DNA of 64,000 bases from Diphasiastrum complanatum (taxonomy: Eukaryota > Streptophyta > Lycopodiopsida > Lycopodiales > Lycopodiaceae): the NCBI GenBank assembly GCA_029204225.1, contig CM055098.1:2045106-2109105 (forward strand), written 5' to 3'. Made by a program: the position numbers and the translations under genes. Of the stretch, positions 1 through 10,282 are shown one piece after another. Within the stretch, counting starts at the first letter, position 1. Every line of letters begins with the position of its first letter. Under the pieces are notes generated by a model. The model was not told the DNA's origin, ran no database searches, and saw only the letters and a list, made by a program, of their open reading frames with translations.

Positions 1-582
1 ATGTGTGTACATATCTATAAAATATCATTAGCTTATCAGGAGTTCATCTTGCAAGTTCCTAGAAGTTAGAGAAATTACCTCAAATCAAGGAAAATCATGG
101 TGAGGCATGGCATCAAGTTAGGAATCAAAGAGGTGGGTGCTTATCTAGCATTGATTGGTGGATCTGAAGTGATGTGGCATTCCCCACAAATGACAGACTT
201 GCTAAGTCAACATATTAGGTCAAAATGTACTTGATCTATATATGGATCATCATTGTGAATATGAAATTTGATGAGAGATCTTGATTTTGAGGCAAATCCA
301 TGCTATTTTCACTATTTGTGTTGTGATCTTTTGCATTGAATGCTATCCTTAGTTATTGTACTTCACTTTTTGCCCATTGTCCGTACAGTGATAGGTTTCA
401 CACGTGTGAGATAGCTCTTCCATTAGTTTGATCAATTTACATCTTGCTAGTTAAGTGCTACTTTTTTATCTAGATCAAGATCCCATCATTAGATTTGTGA
501 ATGATCAATCCAACTAGCATCCAATACCTCTTGTGGATTGACTGTAGATCCATTTATGGTCCAAAAATCAAAGAATTTAACA
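1..582 (+). repeat. LTR fragment related to the N3 LTR
   Basis: The right part resembles the last 200 bp of the N3 LTR: both have CTTGTGGAT, then TGTAGATCCATTTATGGTCC, and end in CA (AATTTAACA at 582). It holds a TATATAT stretch near 237, CCGTAC at 381-386 and the palindrome CACACGTGTG at 399-408. No primer-binding site follows 582, so this is a solo or truncated LTR. Its left edge is outside the window or too diverged to place. Confidence 0.55.
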
Positions 583-1122
583 ATATTTTCTAAAAAAATC
601 AGTGCCCAATGTTGACAAGAAATATTGTAAGTCAACTTTTTTTTGTTGTTGATGAGTTGAGGATAATGGTTAGTTGACTTAGTTTTGTACATTGATTGTC
701 AATAGTATTGAATCACGCTTCTATGGAATATTAGAAAATAAAGATTTTTTTTTTACAAACATGTAAAAGCATTTAAATGATGTACAATAGTATAAACTAG
801 CAAGGTAACTTTTTATAAGGGACATTTAGGGATCAAACTTTTTCTAATATCATGAATTGCTTTTTTGCAGGTACGTAAAAGACAAGAGCATGATATCAAA
901 TGTACAAACATTGGCAAAACTATCAAAATAGTAGAAGAGCGATAGAATCAATAATCAAATCATTACAAGTCTATCATCAATATTAAAACGACCATAAAAG
1001 CAAAAAAATTTCCATATAACAATCCAAAAATCCCATTAATGGGTTGTGTACATGTTAAATATATATCTTTTTTGATCAAAGCATTTATATATATATATCA
1101 TTTGCATAAAAACTATCTATTC
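583..1122. other. Unassigned AT-rich stretch
   Basis: No coding frame, LTR end or repeat that I can recognise. An acceptor-like TTTTTTGCAG lies near 870, but no exon follows it convincingly. Confidence 0.4.
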
Positions 1123-1910
1123 ATCTGCTTTGTCTTTTTCTTTTTCTAGATTAAAATTGGTTGCTCCTGTATTTTCTATACATCAAGAGCTTGGTATAGG
1201 ACTATTTTTTACCTTATACCTTCCCTTTCGTTAAGAAGGATTTCAACTCCTTTCTCTCCATATATAACTACATCTGCATCCATTGCTATCTAGAATGCAA
1301 TCAAAGGAGTAGTCTTCTTCTTACGATCTTTCAGGGCCTTATCATCGGGGACAATTATTTTGGCATTTGAAACAAAAGCCTTGATCAAATCCTATCATAA
1401 TTTGTATACTTCATTAAGATTGTATTGATCAAGAGTGAACGATCATTTTTCAACACAATCGATTAGTAATGTCATGGACACAATGCTAAACTATAAAAAG
1501 TTTACATAATCAAATGCATAAAACAACAAAAATTTATTTTATCTATATCGACGTTCTCTTGTATATTGTACCACTCAAAAATAACTTGGTGTTATATATC
1601 ACAAACCAACCACCACTAAAAGAACCATTTTGCTATATACACTACAAGTAATAAAAGCAGAATATTAATATCATGATAGGCACAAAGTGCAAAGAACAAA
1701 AATTCTAAAAATTCTAAAAAATAATAATTAGGAAAATGCTTACCTGAATGGACTTTACTTTTACCAATAGATTTTAAAGTTGTTGGTATCTCTTTGATAG
1801 CTCTTGGAAGAAGAGCATCAAATTTTGTATGTGTGAATTCGATAGAATTCAGCTTAACATGTAGAAAATTTGATACACCTTCTTTATCAATTTGATCAAA
1901 ATAATAACGA
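1123..1910 (-). pseudogene. Decayed spliced gene fragment, product unrecognised
   Basis: Two stretches on the minus strand read like exons. The upstream one (about 1910 to 1744) is open for some 55 codons, includes DALLPRAIKEIPTTLKSIG, and ends CATTCAG followed by GTAAGC, a good plant splice donor. After about 250 AT-rich bases a second stretch (about 1495 to 1123) includes NAKIIVPDDKALKDRKKKT and DADVVIYGEKGVEILLN and ends with a Lys/Glu/Asp-rich tail and a TAG stop near 1123. The second part carries in-frame stops and at least one frameshift, so it is not functional as it stands. I do not recognise the family. It is not gag, pol or a transposase I know. It could be a host gene remnant, a captured gene fragment or another integrated sequence. 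Confidence 0.4.
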
Positions 1911-1949
1911 TTGTATCAAGGGGAAATCTAGAATCATAAAATAAAAAGA

Positions 1950-2325
1950 TAAAAGATCCATAAAGAAATTGTGAGAAATTCAAAATTGAGGCCAACTTTC
2001 TATCAGACTTCAAGTTTGACTTTTCAAACTTAATTAGTCTAAATTTCATTTGAATAAACACTTTTTGAAAGTGTGGGAAATGTAGAAGTCGAGTTTGAGT
2101 ATATTCAAATTTAAATGTTGGGTACATTGAATCTAGAACCAAAAATAGGGGTTTACATTTTGGAGGGAAAGCCAAGTGGCCAAATAGGGTTTGGACCTGT
2201 TATAAAAGGATGTAACTCATGGAGAAGCAGATCTTCTCTCTTATCTATCTCATTTCATGCTTATACATGGCTCTCTTGGGTACTACTATCCATTGGTGCA
2301 CTATACTTGTGACATCTTGCAATTC
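1950..2325 (+). repeat. N1 5' LTR, first part (interrupted by N2)
   Basis: From about 2118 this closely follows the solo LTR at 26071-26641 (TTGGGTACATTGAATCTAG, the AAGCCAAGTGGCCAAATAGG block, the TATA region). It stops at 2325, exactly where N2 begins; the missing half resumes at 12562. The left edge is approximate because the first 150 bp are diverged and carry an insertion relative to the solo LTR. Confidence 0.75.
2201..2208 (+). promoter_or_regulatory. TATA box of the N1 LTR
   Basis: TATAAAAG in the context CCTGTTATAAAAGGATG. The solo LTR has the same box in the same context at about 26269. N2 inserted about 120 bp downstream of it. Confidence 0.7.
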
Positions 2326-2341
2326 TGTCAAAATAATGAAA

Positions 2342-3040
2342 TGTGAAGAATTGCCAAAAATTGGCAAATCTAGCTTGATCAAAAACCATGTAGAATAGTG
2401 TAAATTGTGTACACAAGTGGGTCCCACACATGTGAGGCCATGATGCCACATGGGAAACCCATCCTAATGTAGGTTAGTTCAAGTCAAGAGAGTTGGTCAT
2501 GTCTATTTGGTGGTCATCCCTACTTTATAGGACCTACACCTAAGTTTAAGGTGAAAAATTGACCAACTAGCTACCTACCAAGCATAACTCTAGGAAATAG
2601 ACTAGGGTTTCATTTTAGGTCAAGGAGAGTGAGTTAACTTCCTTATTACATGCTGGAAATCCACCTAAATTCAAGAAGGAAGTCGAATTTGCTATGTATT
2701 CCCTCTCTCCATAGTGAGAAAAAAGAAAATTTTTGGAGCTCATTGGCAATCTCAAGCTAGTTCACTATGTACATTGAGTTTTTGTGTTCCAAATGAAACC
2801 AAATCAATTTCTACTTGTTTCTCAGGTTGAAGGCCGTACTACAGCCTGTAGTACACACGTGTGGGCTCGGATTTCAATGTTTATCAATGCTTTTGATTGT
2901 TAATGCTTGTTGTTTGTCAAATTGCCAATCTAGATCAACTTTGGTGTCTAGTTTTTTGATAGATTGTTAAGCAAGTATCCAATCACTCTTGTGGATCTTT
3001 TGTAGATCCATTTATGGTCCTAAAGTACAGTACTTTGACA
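2342..3040 (+). repeat. N3 5' LTR
   Basis: TG...CA ends, 699 bp, followed directly by the primer-binding site. It contains a perfect 9-bp inverted repeat GTACTACAG-C-CTGTAGTAC (2836-2854) that abuts CACACGTGTG (2854-2863), with CCGTAC at 2834-2839. Confidence 0.95.
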
Positions 3041-3052
3041 TGGTATCAGAGC
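3041..3052 (+). other. N3 primer-binding site (initiator tRNA-Met)
   Basis: TGGTATCAGAGC immediately after the LTR, the standard plant Copia sequence complementary to the 3' end of initiator tRNA-Met. Confidence 0.95.
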
Positions 3053-3480
3053 CAAGTACAAGAGCATAAGCCATTGATCTAATGCAAATCCATTTTTAGC
3101 AAGTTTTGGTGCTAAAAGCTAGTATTGAGAGGGCAAGCTAGAATCTTGATTTTGGTGAGGAGATTTGATCCCAAACTTGGTAGGGGTCCAAATCCGTACT
3201 GTCCACATGTGTGGGCACCTCTGAACCTGCATTTAATGCATGGTATTCATTTGATCCAAAAAAATTCAATTTGTGAGCTATTGGTGTAATTTTTGGCGGA
3301 GATCCTAGAATAATCTACCAAGATCATTTGCCATTGATTAGATTTGAATTTGTTTCATGGAATCTAATTAATCTAGGCTGAGTTCAAGTCCTATTAAGGT
3401 TAAAAACAGGTCTTGAAAGTACACCAAGAAGGAAGAAAGAGATTAAGTCATTTTTTTGTCCAAAAATAGCCAAAATTGGC

Positions 3481-3829
3481 AAGATTTGATTGTAAGTAGA
3501 TTTCACATCATCTTATCTTCATTCCAACTTTGTGAGGGAGTGCTAGAACTGAGATTATAAGTCCATTTGTTGGATTAGAAATCTAATTTGAGTGAAAAAC
3601 TACAAGAGAGAGACCTTAGTGAGTTTCTAGAGACAATCAAATCCATTTCTTGGCAAGATTTGTTTGAAAGTAGTTTTCACTTCATCTTATCTTCATTCCA
3701 GCTTTGTGAGGGAGTGATAGAACTGTGATTATAAGTCCATTTGTTGGATTAGAAATCAAATTTGAGTGAAACACTGCAAGTGTGAGACCTTTGTGAGTTT
3801 CAAGTCAATCAAATCTATTTCTTGTTTGT
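3481..3829 (+). repeat. 174-bp tandem duplication in the N3 leader
   Basis: The block around TTTCACATCATCTTATCTTC at 3501 recurs with about 90% identity 174 bp later at 3675. Both copies include GTGAGGGAGTG and AAGTCCATTTGTTGGATTAG. The second copy runs up to the gag start, so the duplication lengthens the untranslated leader. Confidence 0.8.
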
Positions 3830-3845
3830 AGAAGTCACTAGTAAG

Positions 3846-6002
3846 ATGGGATCTGCTGGAGCATACCTTCTAGAAGCTAGTGAGAGGTTGAATTCTACAA
3901 ATTATGCTATTTGGAAGGTTAGAATGGAGTCACTCTTAGTGCTCCAAGACCTTTATGAGTTCTTGATTGAAGATGAAGATGAACCTCTAGGTGCACAGGA
4001 GTTAGCTAGATACAAGAAGAGATCTAGGCTTGCACTTCATTGTGTGAAGATGAATGTGAGCAATGATTTGTTGAGAGAAGTATCAGCTTGTACTAATTCT
4101 AAAGAGGCTTGGGAGTCTTTAAAATCAATCTATGAGTCTAGCAACACTTCTAGAGTTCTTATGCTTAGAAATCAGATTTTGCAAAGCATGAGGAGAAGTG
4201 AGGAGAGTGCACAAGATTATGTACTCAGAATCAAGTCTCTAAATAGGGAGTTGGCTTCCATTGGAGAGAAGATTCATGATGGAGAGCTTGTACAAATTGT
4301 CCTTAATGGTCTAGGAGATGACTTTGCAAATTTGGTCCAAAGTTTTGCCATCCAAGACACTTTGCCAACTATAGAAAAACTTCACAGTGTATTAGTGGCT
4401 GAAGAGTGTAGGATGCTCCATGCAAAATCTAGGATGAGTTTCTTGTCTTTGCAGGTTGGTGATGAGAAAGCCAATTTCTCATTCAAGGGCAAAAAGAAGA
4501 CCAATGGAAAGAAGAAGCATCCAAAGGAGGCCAAAGAAGAGGATGATGCATCAAGTTCAAAGGACAAGTCAAAGCAAAAATGCTTCTTTTGTGGAAAGAA
4601 GGGGCATTATGCATCTGAATGCTACAAGAGGCTAAGAGCACAAGTGGAGGAGGACAAACAAGGAAACCTTGCAAAGGAGGAGGATGAGGATGAAGTAGAT
4701 GTATTCTTGATGGCATCTACATCCTCACCAACAAGCAATAGCAATTCAAGAGACAATTGGTGGATCGACAGTGGGGCTAGCTCCCACATGTCTTGTGAAA
4801 AGGACTTTTTCTCAACCTTACACTCATTCAATGATGCTAAAAAGTTTGTCTTTACTGCAAATGATGAAGAGTGTAGGATAGATGGTGTTGGCACCATCTC
4901 TTTGTGTCTAGAATCCTCAAAATGCATGGATCTAGAAAATGTCCTTTATGTACCATCAATCACCAAGAATATGCTTAGTGTTGGTCTACTCTTAGAAAGT
5001 GGTTTGGATGTCCACTTTAAGCATGGTGTTTGCTTCATCTTGAAGAATGATGTTTGCATTGCAAAGGGATTTAAACATGGAAGATTGTTTAAGTTGGAAG
5101 CTAGTGTTGCTTTTAAAAGAATGAGCTTGGCAAAGGAGGAGATCACTCAAGAGGAGATCTTGGCAAAGTGTGATCTTGCTTGCATTGAGGAGGAGCATCA
5201 AAAGGAGGAACATCTTGAGGATCAGCCTCAAAGCATGAGAGTTCCAAGGGAGTCCTTAATGACAATGTCCAAGTCATCAAATTGCATGCAAATTGTCCAT
5301 TCAAGTGTGCATCTTGCAAGGGTGGTGAGCATTGGAGAGTCTACTATCTTTGAATACTTTTTGGAAAGTATTAGTAGACATGAGGTGACTTGTTTCTTAC
5401 CTTTAAGATTCATGGTGTTTATTACTTTGTATGACAAGACAATGAAATGGGATGCTTTGAAATCTACATTTGTTGTTGATAGAGCAATTTCATTGGATAA
5501 CTATATCTGTAATAGTTTGAATAGTGTCATAAAAGATGAAATATCATTTGTATTGGAAATCTTTGGGTCCACATGCTTTGAGCATGATCATTCCAATGTA
5601 AGGACCAAAGATTATCCTATTTCAATGATAGGAATAATGGTAGTGTTTTGCTCTTCAAGTAGAGATTGTAGAATCTACTTGTTTTCAACCAAAGAATTTG
5701 TCAATGGTGGAAATGTGATCTTTCAAGAGTGGAAGATTTGTAAACTTGAAGAATCACCTTTGGATCAACACATTATTCAATTCATTGATGTTTTGGAGTC
5801 AAGTCAAGTGGAGGAGCAAGCTCAAAACCCGAGGACTCCAAGAGGAACCTTGAGTATCAAGATGGAGCCATCTAGGCTCAATCATATGGATCAAGCAAGA
5901 CAAGTTGTCTTTGGCAACATTATTTATGCACTTAATATTTTAATTGATGTATCTTCAAGTGCACAAAATGCCTTGGAATCCATGGCTTGGCATGATGTTT
6001 AG
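3846..6002 (+). CDS. N3 gag-protease protein with unrecognised C-terminal replacement
   Basis: An open frame of 718 codons from ATG 3846. An upstream in-frame ATG at 3822 is possible, but M-G-S-A-G-A-Y-L-L-E-A-S-E-R matches the starts of related gags here. Order: N-terminal gag motif NSTNYAIWKVRMES (about residues 15-30), UBN2-type Copia gag domain, Lys-rich stretch, CCHC zinc knuckle CFFCGKKGHYASEC (246-259), then aspartic protease WWIDSGASSHM with catalytic Asp308. After the protease, near residue 435, where the integrase HHCC motif should begin, the sequence becomes unrecognisable for about 280 residues. Two short Pro/Arg-rich bits (MRVPRES and NPRTPRG...MEPSRL) look like leftovers of the integrase-RT linker. 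gag and protease look competent; polymerisation and integration would need another element. The unknown segment could be captured sequence or shifted pol debris. Confidence 0.8.
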   Translation: MGSAGAYLLEASERLNSTNYAIWKVRMESLLVLQDLYEFLIEDEDEPLGAQELARYKKRSRLALHCVKMNVSNDLLREVSACTNSKEAWESLKSIYESSNTSRVLMLRNQILQSMRRSEESAQDYVLRIKSLNRELASIGEKIHDGELVQIVLNGLGDDFANLVQSFAIQDTLPTIEKLHSVLVAEECRMLHAKSRMSFLSLQVGDEKANFSFKGKKKTNGKKKHPKEAKEEDDASSSKDKSKQKCFFCGKKGHYASECYKRLRAQVEEDKQGNLAKEEDEDEVDVFLMASTSSPTSNSNSRDNWWIDSGASSHMSCEKDFFSTLHSFNDAKKFVFTANDEECRIDGVGTISLCLESSKCMDLENVLYVPSITKNMLSVGLLLESGLDVHFKHGVCFILKNDVCIAKGFKHGRLFKLEASVAFKRMSLAKEEITQEEILAKCDLACIEEEHQKEEHLEDQPQSMRVPRESLMTMSKSSNCMQIVHSSVHLARVVSIGESTIFEYFLESISRHEVTCFLPLRFMVFITLYDKTMKWDALKSTFVVDRAISLDNYICNSLNSVIKDEISFVLEIFGSTCFEHDHSNVRTKDYPISMIGIMVVFCSSSRDCRIYLFSTKEFVNGGNVIFQEWKICKLEESPLDQHIIQFIDVLESSQVEEQAQNPRTPRGTLSIKMEPSRLNHMDQARQVVFGNIIYALNILIDVSSSAQNALESMAWHDV

Positions 6003-6029
6003 TTTTGAAGTGTGCTACATGTATATAGA

Positions 6030-6135
6030 CACATTTATGGAACATCTTGTAAGGGATTCTCTAAGAGGTGGTGAAAGATCCTTCATGGACATCATTCTCT
6101 ATTGGAGTCTCAAAAGTTCCTTCTTTGTAGCTGGA
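6030..6135 (+). pseudogene. N3 remnant of the RT C-terminus
   Basis: Just past the N3 stop, another frame reads RGGERSFMDIILYWSL, matching the KGDERSFEDITLYRSL segment of N2 and Copia B. It shows that N3 descends from a complete Copia element by internal deletion and replacement. Confidence 0.7.
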
Positions 6136-6198
6136 TTTTTTAGACAATTCTAAAAGCTTTCATTGATCTATCAAGAGAGTTGTAAATAGATCAACCTA

Positions 6199-6212
6199 AA
6201 TTTGAGGAGGAG
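6199..6212 (+). other. N3 polypurine tract
   Basis: AATTTGAGGAGGAG ending immediately before the 3' LTR; it would prime plus-strand synthesis. The same GAGGAG lies before the LTRs of N2, F and (on the minus strand) G and E. Confidence 0.8.
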
Positions 6213-6911
6213 TGTGAAGAATTGCCAAAAATTGGCAAATCTAGCTTGATCAAAAACCATGTAGAATAGTGTAAATTGTGTACACAAGTGGGTCCCACAC
6301 ATGTGAGGCCATGATGCCACATGGGAAACCCATCCTAATGTAGGTTAGTTCAAGTCAAGAGAGTTGGTCATGTCTATTTGGTGGTCATCCCTACTTTATA
6401 GGACCTACACCTAAGTTTAAGGTGAAAATTTGACCAACTAGCTACCTACCAAGCATAACTCTAGGAAATAGACTAGGGTTTCATTTTAGGTCAAGGAGAG
6501 TGAGTTAACTTCCTTATTACATGCTGGAAATCCACCTAACTTCAAGAAGGAAGTCGAATTTGCTATGTATTCCCTCTCTCCATAGTGAGAAAAAAGAAAA
6601 TTTTTGGAGCTCATTGGCAATCTCAAGCTAGTTCACTATGTACATTGAGTTTTTGTGTTCCAAATGAAACCAAATCGATTTCTACTTGTTTCTCAGGTTG
6701 AAGGCCGTACTACAGCCTGTAGTACACACGTTTGGGCTCGGATTTCAATGTTTATCAATGCTTTTGATTGTTAATGCTTGTTGTTTGTCAAATTGCCAAT
6801 CTAGATCAACTTTGGTGTCTAGTTTTTTTATAGATTGTTAAGCAAGCATCCAATCACTCTTGTGGATCTTTTGTAGATCCATTTATGGTCCTAAAGTACA
6901 GTACTTTGACA
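6213..6911 (+). repeat. N3 3' LTR
   Basis: 699 bp, about six substitutions from the 5' copy. One of them changes CACACGTGTG to CACACGTTTG, so the palindrome is broken in this copy. Confidence 0.95.
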
Positions 6912-7511
6912 GAAAAATCTATCTAATGTTGTGAGTATGGGTCCTAGAAATGCCAAAGATGAATTGAGCGCTTTTGGCTTAGTAAAGACCCATCTTAGAA
7001 TAAAATATTCAAGGTAGGTGAGAAGTAGTAACTCGAGCTACCATAGGAATTGCCATTTGTACTTTACATGCCACATTTAATGCATGAAAAGACTATGTGG
7101 CACAATTAGACATAGTGAGGTGGCTTGGATAAGTCTAGATAGCTTGAGAGGTGGATCCACAACTCCAATTCAACTTCAAGTAGGAGAAGAGTCAATGGAT
7201 CTATATATATGTGATGTACTCTCATTGAGAAAATGATGAAATTTGTGTGTAATGCGAATTTGGAGACAAGCTCTTTGTGCCCTCTCTCTCTCCATGAGTT
7301 TTGTACTTTCTATTTTCTCTCTCTAGCCGAGTAGAGGCATTTATGATGCTTTGTCTTATGTTTTGTTGACAGATTTTGCTTGTAACACAATAATATTGCT
7401 TGTACGATCAGCTTTCCTATTGACAACCAATGCTAGTTTGATCTTTATGGTGTTATTGTGCTTAGGAGATAAAAAATACGTGTAGGGCGTCCCACACGTG
7501 TGAATTCAGCA
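6912..7511 (+). repeat. N2 5' LTR, second part
   Basis: Resumes at GAAAAATCTATC, directly continuing the 16-bp LTR start at 2326-2341 after removal of the 4-bp duplicated GAAA. Carries CTATATATAT at about 7201, CACACGTGTG at 7493-7502, and ends GAATTCAGCA. Confidence 0.92.
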
Positions 7512-7523
7512 TGGTATTAGAGC
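7512..7523 (+). other. N2 primer-binding site, one mismatch
   Basis: TGGTATTAGAGC differs from the expected TGGTATCAGAGC by one base and lies directly after the LTR. A leader of about 700 bp without genes follows to the gag start region. Confidence 0.85.
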
Positions 7524-8216
7524 CTACCTAAGTTTTACAAACAAATCTAATCAAAAAGTTTGCAGATCTGATCAGATTTCAAGCTAGGAATTGTCTAGAT
7601 TCTACCTTCTAGCTAGTTTGCAGTTTTCTTGTCATTCTGAGCTTCAAACCACATTGAGTGGGCCAGATCAGGTACTGTATGGAATTTCAGGTGCTGGCAC
7701 GTGTGAAATCCACCCATTTTCAAATTGGTGGATCTCTCTCACCTCAGATCCAAATTTCAAGCAAATTAGCCCACTAGAAAGCTAGAAATTGTAGAATTTG
7801 ATGCAATTTGAATTATGACAGTTGGATAAGCCAATCAAAAGTTATAAGCTTTTGAAGAGTCGTAGGTAGGGCACCTAGACCTGTGGCAAATCATGTGTAC
7901 ATGTCATTTCTTGCTTGAATGATCACAAAAATCATCCAGAAGCTACACAATCTCATCTATATGTGATTTAGGGTTCTAGGCAAATTGTTTCATACAAATA
8001 GATTGTATTTGAGTCAATTTGACATTTTTGGAATATTTCACATGTGTGAAATTCAGATAACCATAACTTTTCCATACTTCATCTTTTTTTTATGATTCAA
8101 ATCTTGTTTTAGAGAGATTGTCAAGCTAGTGAGATCTATCTCACAGTTTTTTTTGCTAAGTCTTACATAGGATTTGGTTCTGTACCCTTGATTGGTTCCT
8201 ATAGTGATTGGTTCCT

Positions 8217-8333
8217 ACAGATTCCATTCTAACCTTCCAAATTGAGTAATTGGAGGTTGACAATCTTTCACTTGCTTCTAATAGAAAGACACTTATTGAA
8301 GACATAAAGAATGATGGAAATAAAAAAAGATGG
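8217..8333 (-). other. Micro-inversion holding the N2 gag start codon region
   Basis: These 115-120 bases read as gag only on the minus strand (FLLEASERLSTSNYSIWKVR), while the rest of N2 gag is on the plus strand. Copia B keeps the uninverted order. The left break follows CCTATAGTGA and the right break sits at AAGATGGATATTGTAC; some flanking gag bases were lost. Confidence 0.8.
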
Positions 8334-9600
8334 ATATTGTACTTGGCATTGAAGAAGAACCACAAATTTCTCAAGAAATTTCAAAGTACAAAAAGAGAGC
8401 CAGGATGGCTCTACATTATATATTAAGATGAATGTCTCAAATGACATCTTAAGAGAAATTGGTGCTTGTACTAATGCCAAAGATGCTTGGGATACTCTCA
8501 AGTCTATCTATGGGGCAAAAAATACTTCTAGACTTCTAACACTAAGAAACCAAAATTTTCAAAGAATACAGAGAAGTGATGAATGTGCTTCAACTTATGT
8601 AATGAGAGTTAAAGACCTCCATAGAGAATTGTCATGCATAGGAGACTCCATCAACCAAAATGAACTTGTTCAAGTCATACTTAATGGGTTAAAGGAGGAA
8701 TATGACAACCTTTTTCAGAGTTATGCCATTAAGGAGGAGCTACCAAGTTTGGAAGCACTCCAAAGTGTGCTCATTTCTGAAGAATCAAGACAAGAGTATA
8801 AACTCTTGAAAATGGAGAGATTGTCTCTCAACATTGATGGTAAAGCTCTCTTTACCAAAGACAAGCACAAGACAAGAAGTAAGAATCAACACCAATTCTC
8901 TTCAAGCAAGAACAATCTTATTTCCAAGGAGAAAGGAGATGAGGATGAGTCCTCTCAAGCTTCCACATCCAAGAAGAAGAAGAAAAACATCAAGTGTTTC
9001 TTTTGTGGCAAGAAGGGGCATTATGCCACCAATTGCTTCAAGAAGAAGAGTCAATTCAAGCAAGCCAACATTTTTAATGAAGAGAAGGAAGATGCTCATG
9101 CAAGTGATGCACCTTTCAAGAAGGATGGTTCATGGTATATTGACAGTGGAGCTTCCTCACATATGTGTAGCTGCAAGTATTCTTTTTCATCCATGTCACC
9201 TTATGAAGGAGCCAAGAAGTCCATCTACACAACAAATGATCATGAGTGTGCTATTGAAGGCATAGGGACCATTCCTTTAAAGCTTTCTTCATCAAAAGTT
9301 CTTTCTATGTCTATTGTACATTTTGTTCGCAAGCTAACAAAAAATCTTATTAGTGGTGGGCAATTGTTTGATAGTGGACTAGATGTGAATTTCAATGTTG
9401 ATACATGTACAATCAAGAAGCATGATGAAATCCTTGCTTTTGGGTCTAGGTATGGTGGAATCTACAAGCTTGATCCCAAAGAGTATGCTTACTCTTGTGA
9501 TAGTGCCTTGGCTACTCATATGTCTTTGGAGGAACTATGGCATAGAAGGTTGGGTCATCCTAACTATAATTCTATGGTGTCCATGGTCAAAAAACCCAAG
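8334..9600 (+). pseudogene. N2 gag and protease (broken)
   Basis: Copia gag resumes after the inversion. An indel near 8427 separates a short first stretch from the main frame beginning MNVSNDILREIGACTN. The gag domain is followed by an intact zinc knuckle CFFCGKKGHYATNC (about 8995-9036), then protease with WYIDSGASSHM (about 9135) and the GAG-pre-integrase motif ELWHRRLGHPN near 9535. The frame is lost near 9590. Without the inverted N-terminus no normal gag can be made. The closest relative in the window is Copia B. Confidence 0.85.
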
Positions 9601-10282
9601 CTATTGGCTTGCCTAATCTTATCTCCAAGAATTTCAAGCCATGTGAGGCTTGTGCCATATCTAAGTCTCATAAGAAGCCTTTTTCAAAGTCATCTATCAA
9701 GACTACACATCCATTGGAGCTCATACACTCGGATGTGTACTACTCATCTTCAAAGAGCAAGGGTGGTGCTACTTGCTTTGTAACTTTCATTGATGATTTC
9801 ACTAGATTTACTTGGGTATATCTTCTAGCTTCAAAATCTATGGTGTTTGACTATTTCCTAAAGTTCAAAGCTCTAGTTAAAAAGCAATTTTCTTACAAAA
9901 TCAAGATTCTTAGAAGTGATGGAGGTGGTGAGTACACTTCCAATAAATTTCATGATTATTGTGAGCTTGAAGGCATTAAAAGGGAGTTTTCTTGTGCATA
10001 TACACCATCTCAAAATGGGGTGGTTGAAAGAAAGAATAGAACACTGTGTGAATGTGCCAAAACCATCAGAATTGAGGCATCTTTGCCAAAAGACTTTTGG
10101 GGTGAGGCTATCAATTGTTCAAACTATCTTTGCAATAGACTCCCTCATGTTGCACTTGGAGGAAAGTCACCATATGAAGCACTCTATTTGAAGAAACCTA
10201 AGGTTGAACACCTTAGAGTATTTGGATACATATGCTTTGTCCATATTCCCTTGGAAACGAGAAAGAAGGATGATCCTCCATG
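9600..10282 (+). pseudogene. N2 integrase
   Basis: Reading frame shifted from protease. CEACAISKSHK closes the HHCC zinc region, then the catalytic core follows: LELIHSDVYYSS (first Asp), KILRSDGGGEYTS (second Asp) and NGVVERKNRTLCE (Glu). It ends at VHIPLETRKKDDPP, where a deletion removes the integrase C-terminus and the integrase-RT linker. Confidence 0.85.

Larger units (their letters stand above)
2342..6911 (+). mobile_element. N3: young non-autonomous Copia element
   Basis: Bounded by 699-bp LTRs starting TGTGAAGAATTGCC and ending CTTTGACA, with only about six mismatches by eye. It carries a primer site, a duplicated leader, one long gag-protease frame and a purine tract, but no integrase, RT catalytic region or RNase H. 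The target is inside the N2 5' LTR, with GAAA on both sides (2338-2341 and 6912-6915). Its LTR ends resemble those of Copia G (50.9-53.1 kb), which still has RT and RNase H coding, so a G-type element is a likely enzyme source. Confidence 0.92.

Noticed and set aside
7591-7785. 64-codon frame after the N2 primer site
   Set aside because: Located in the untranslated leader; the equivalent Copia B leader (39.6-40.2 kb) does not keep the frame.
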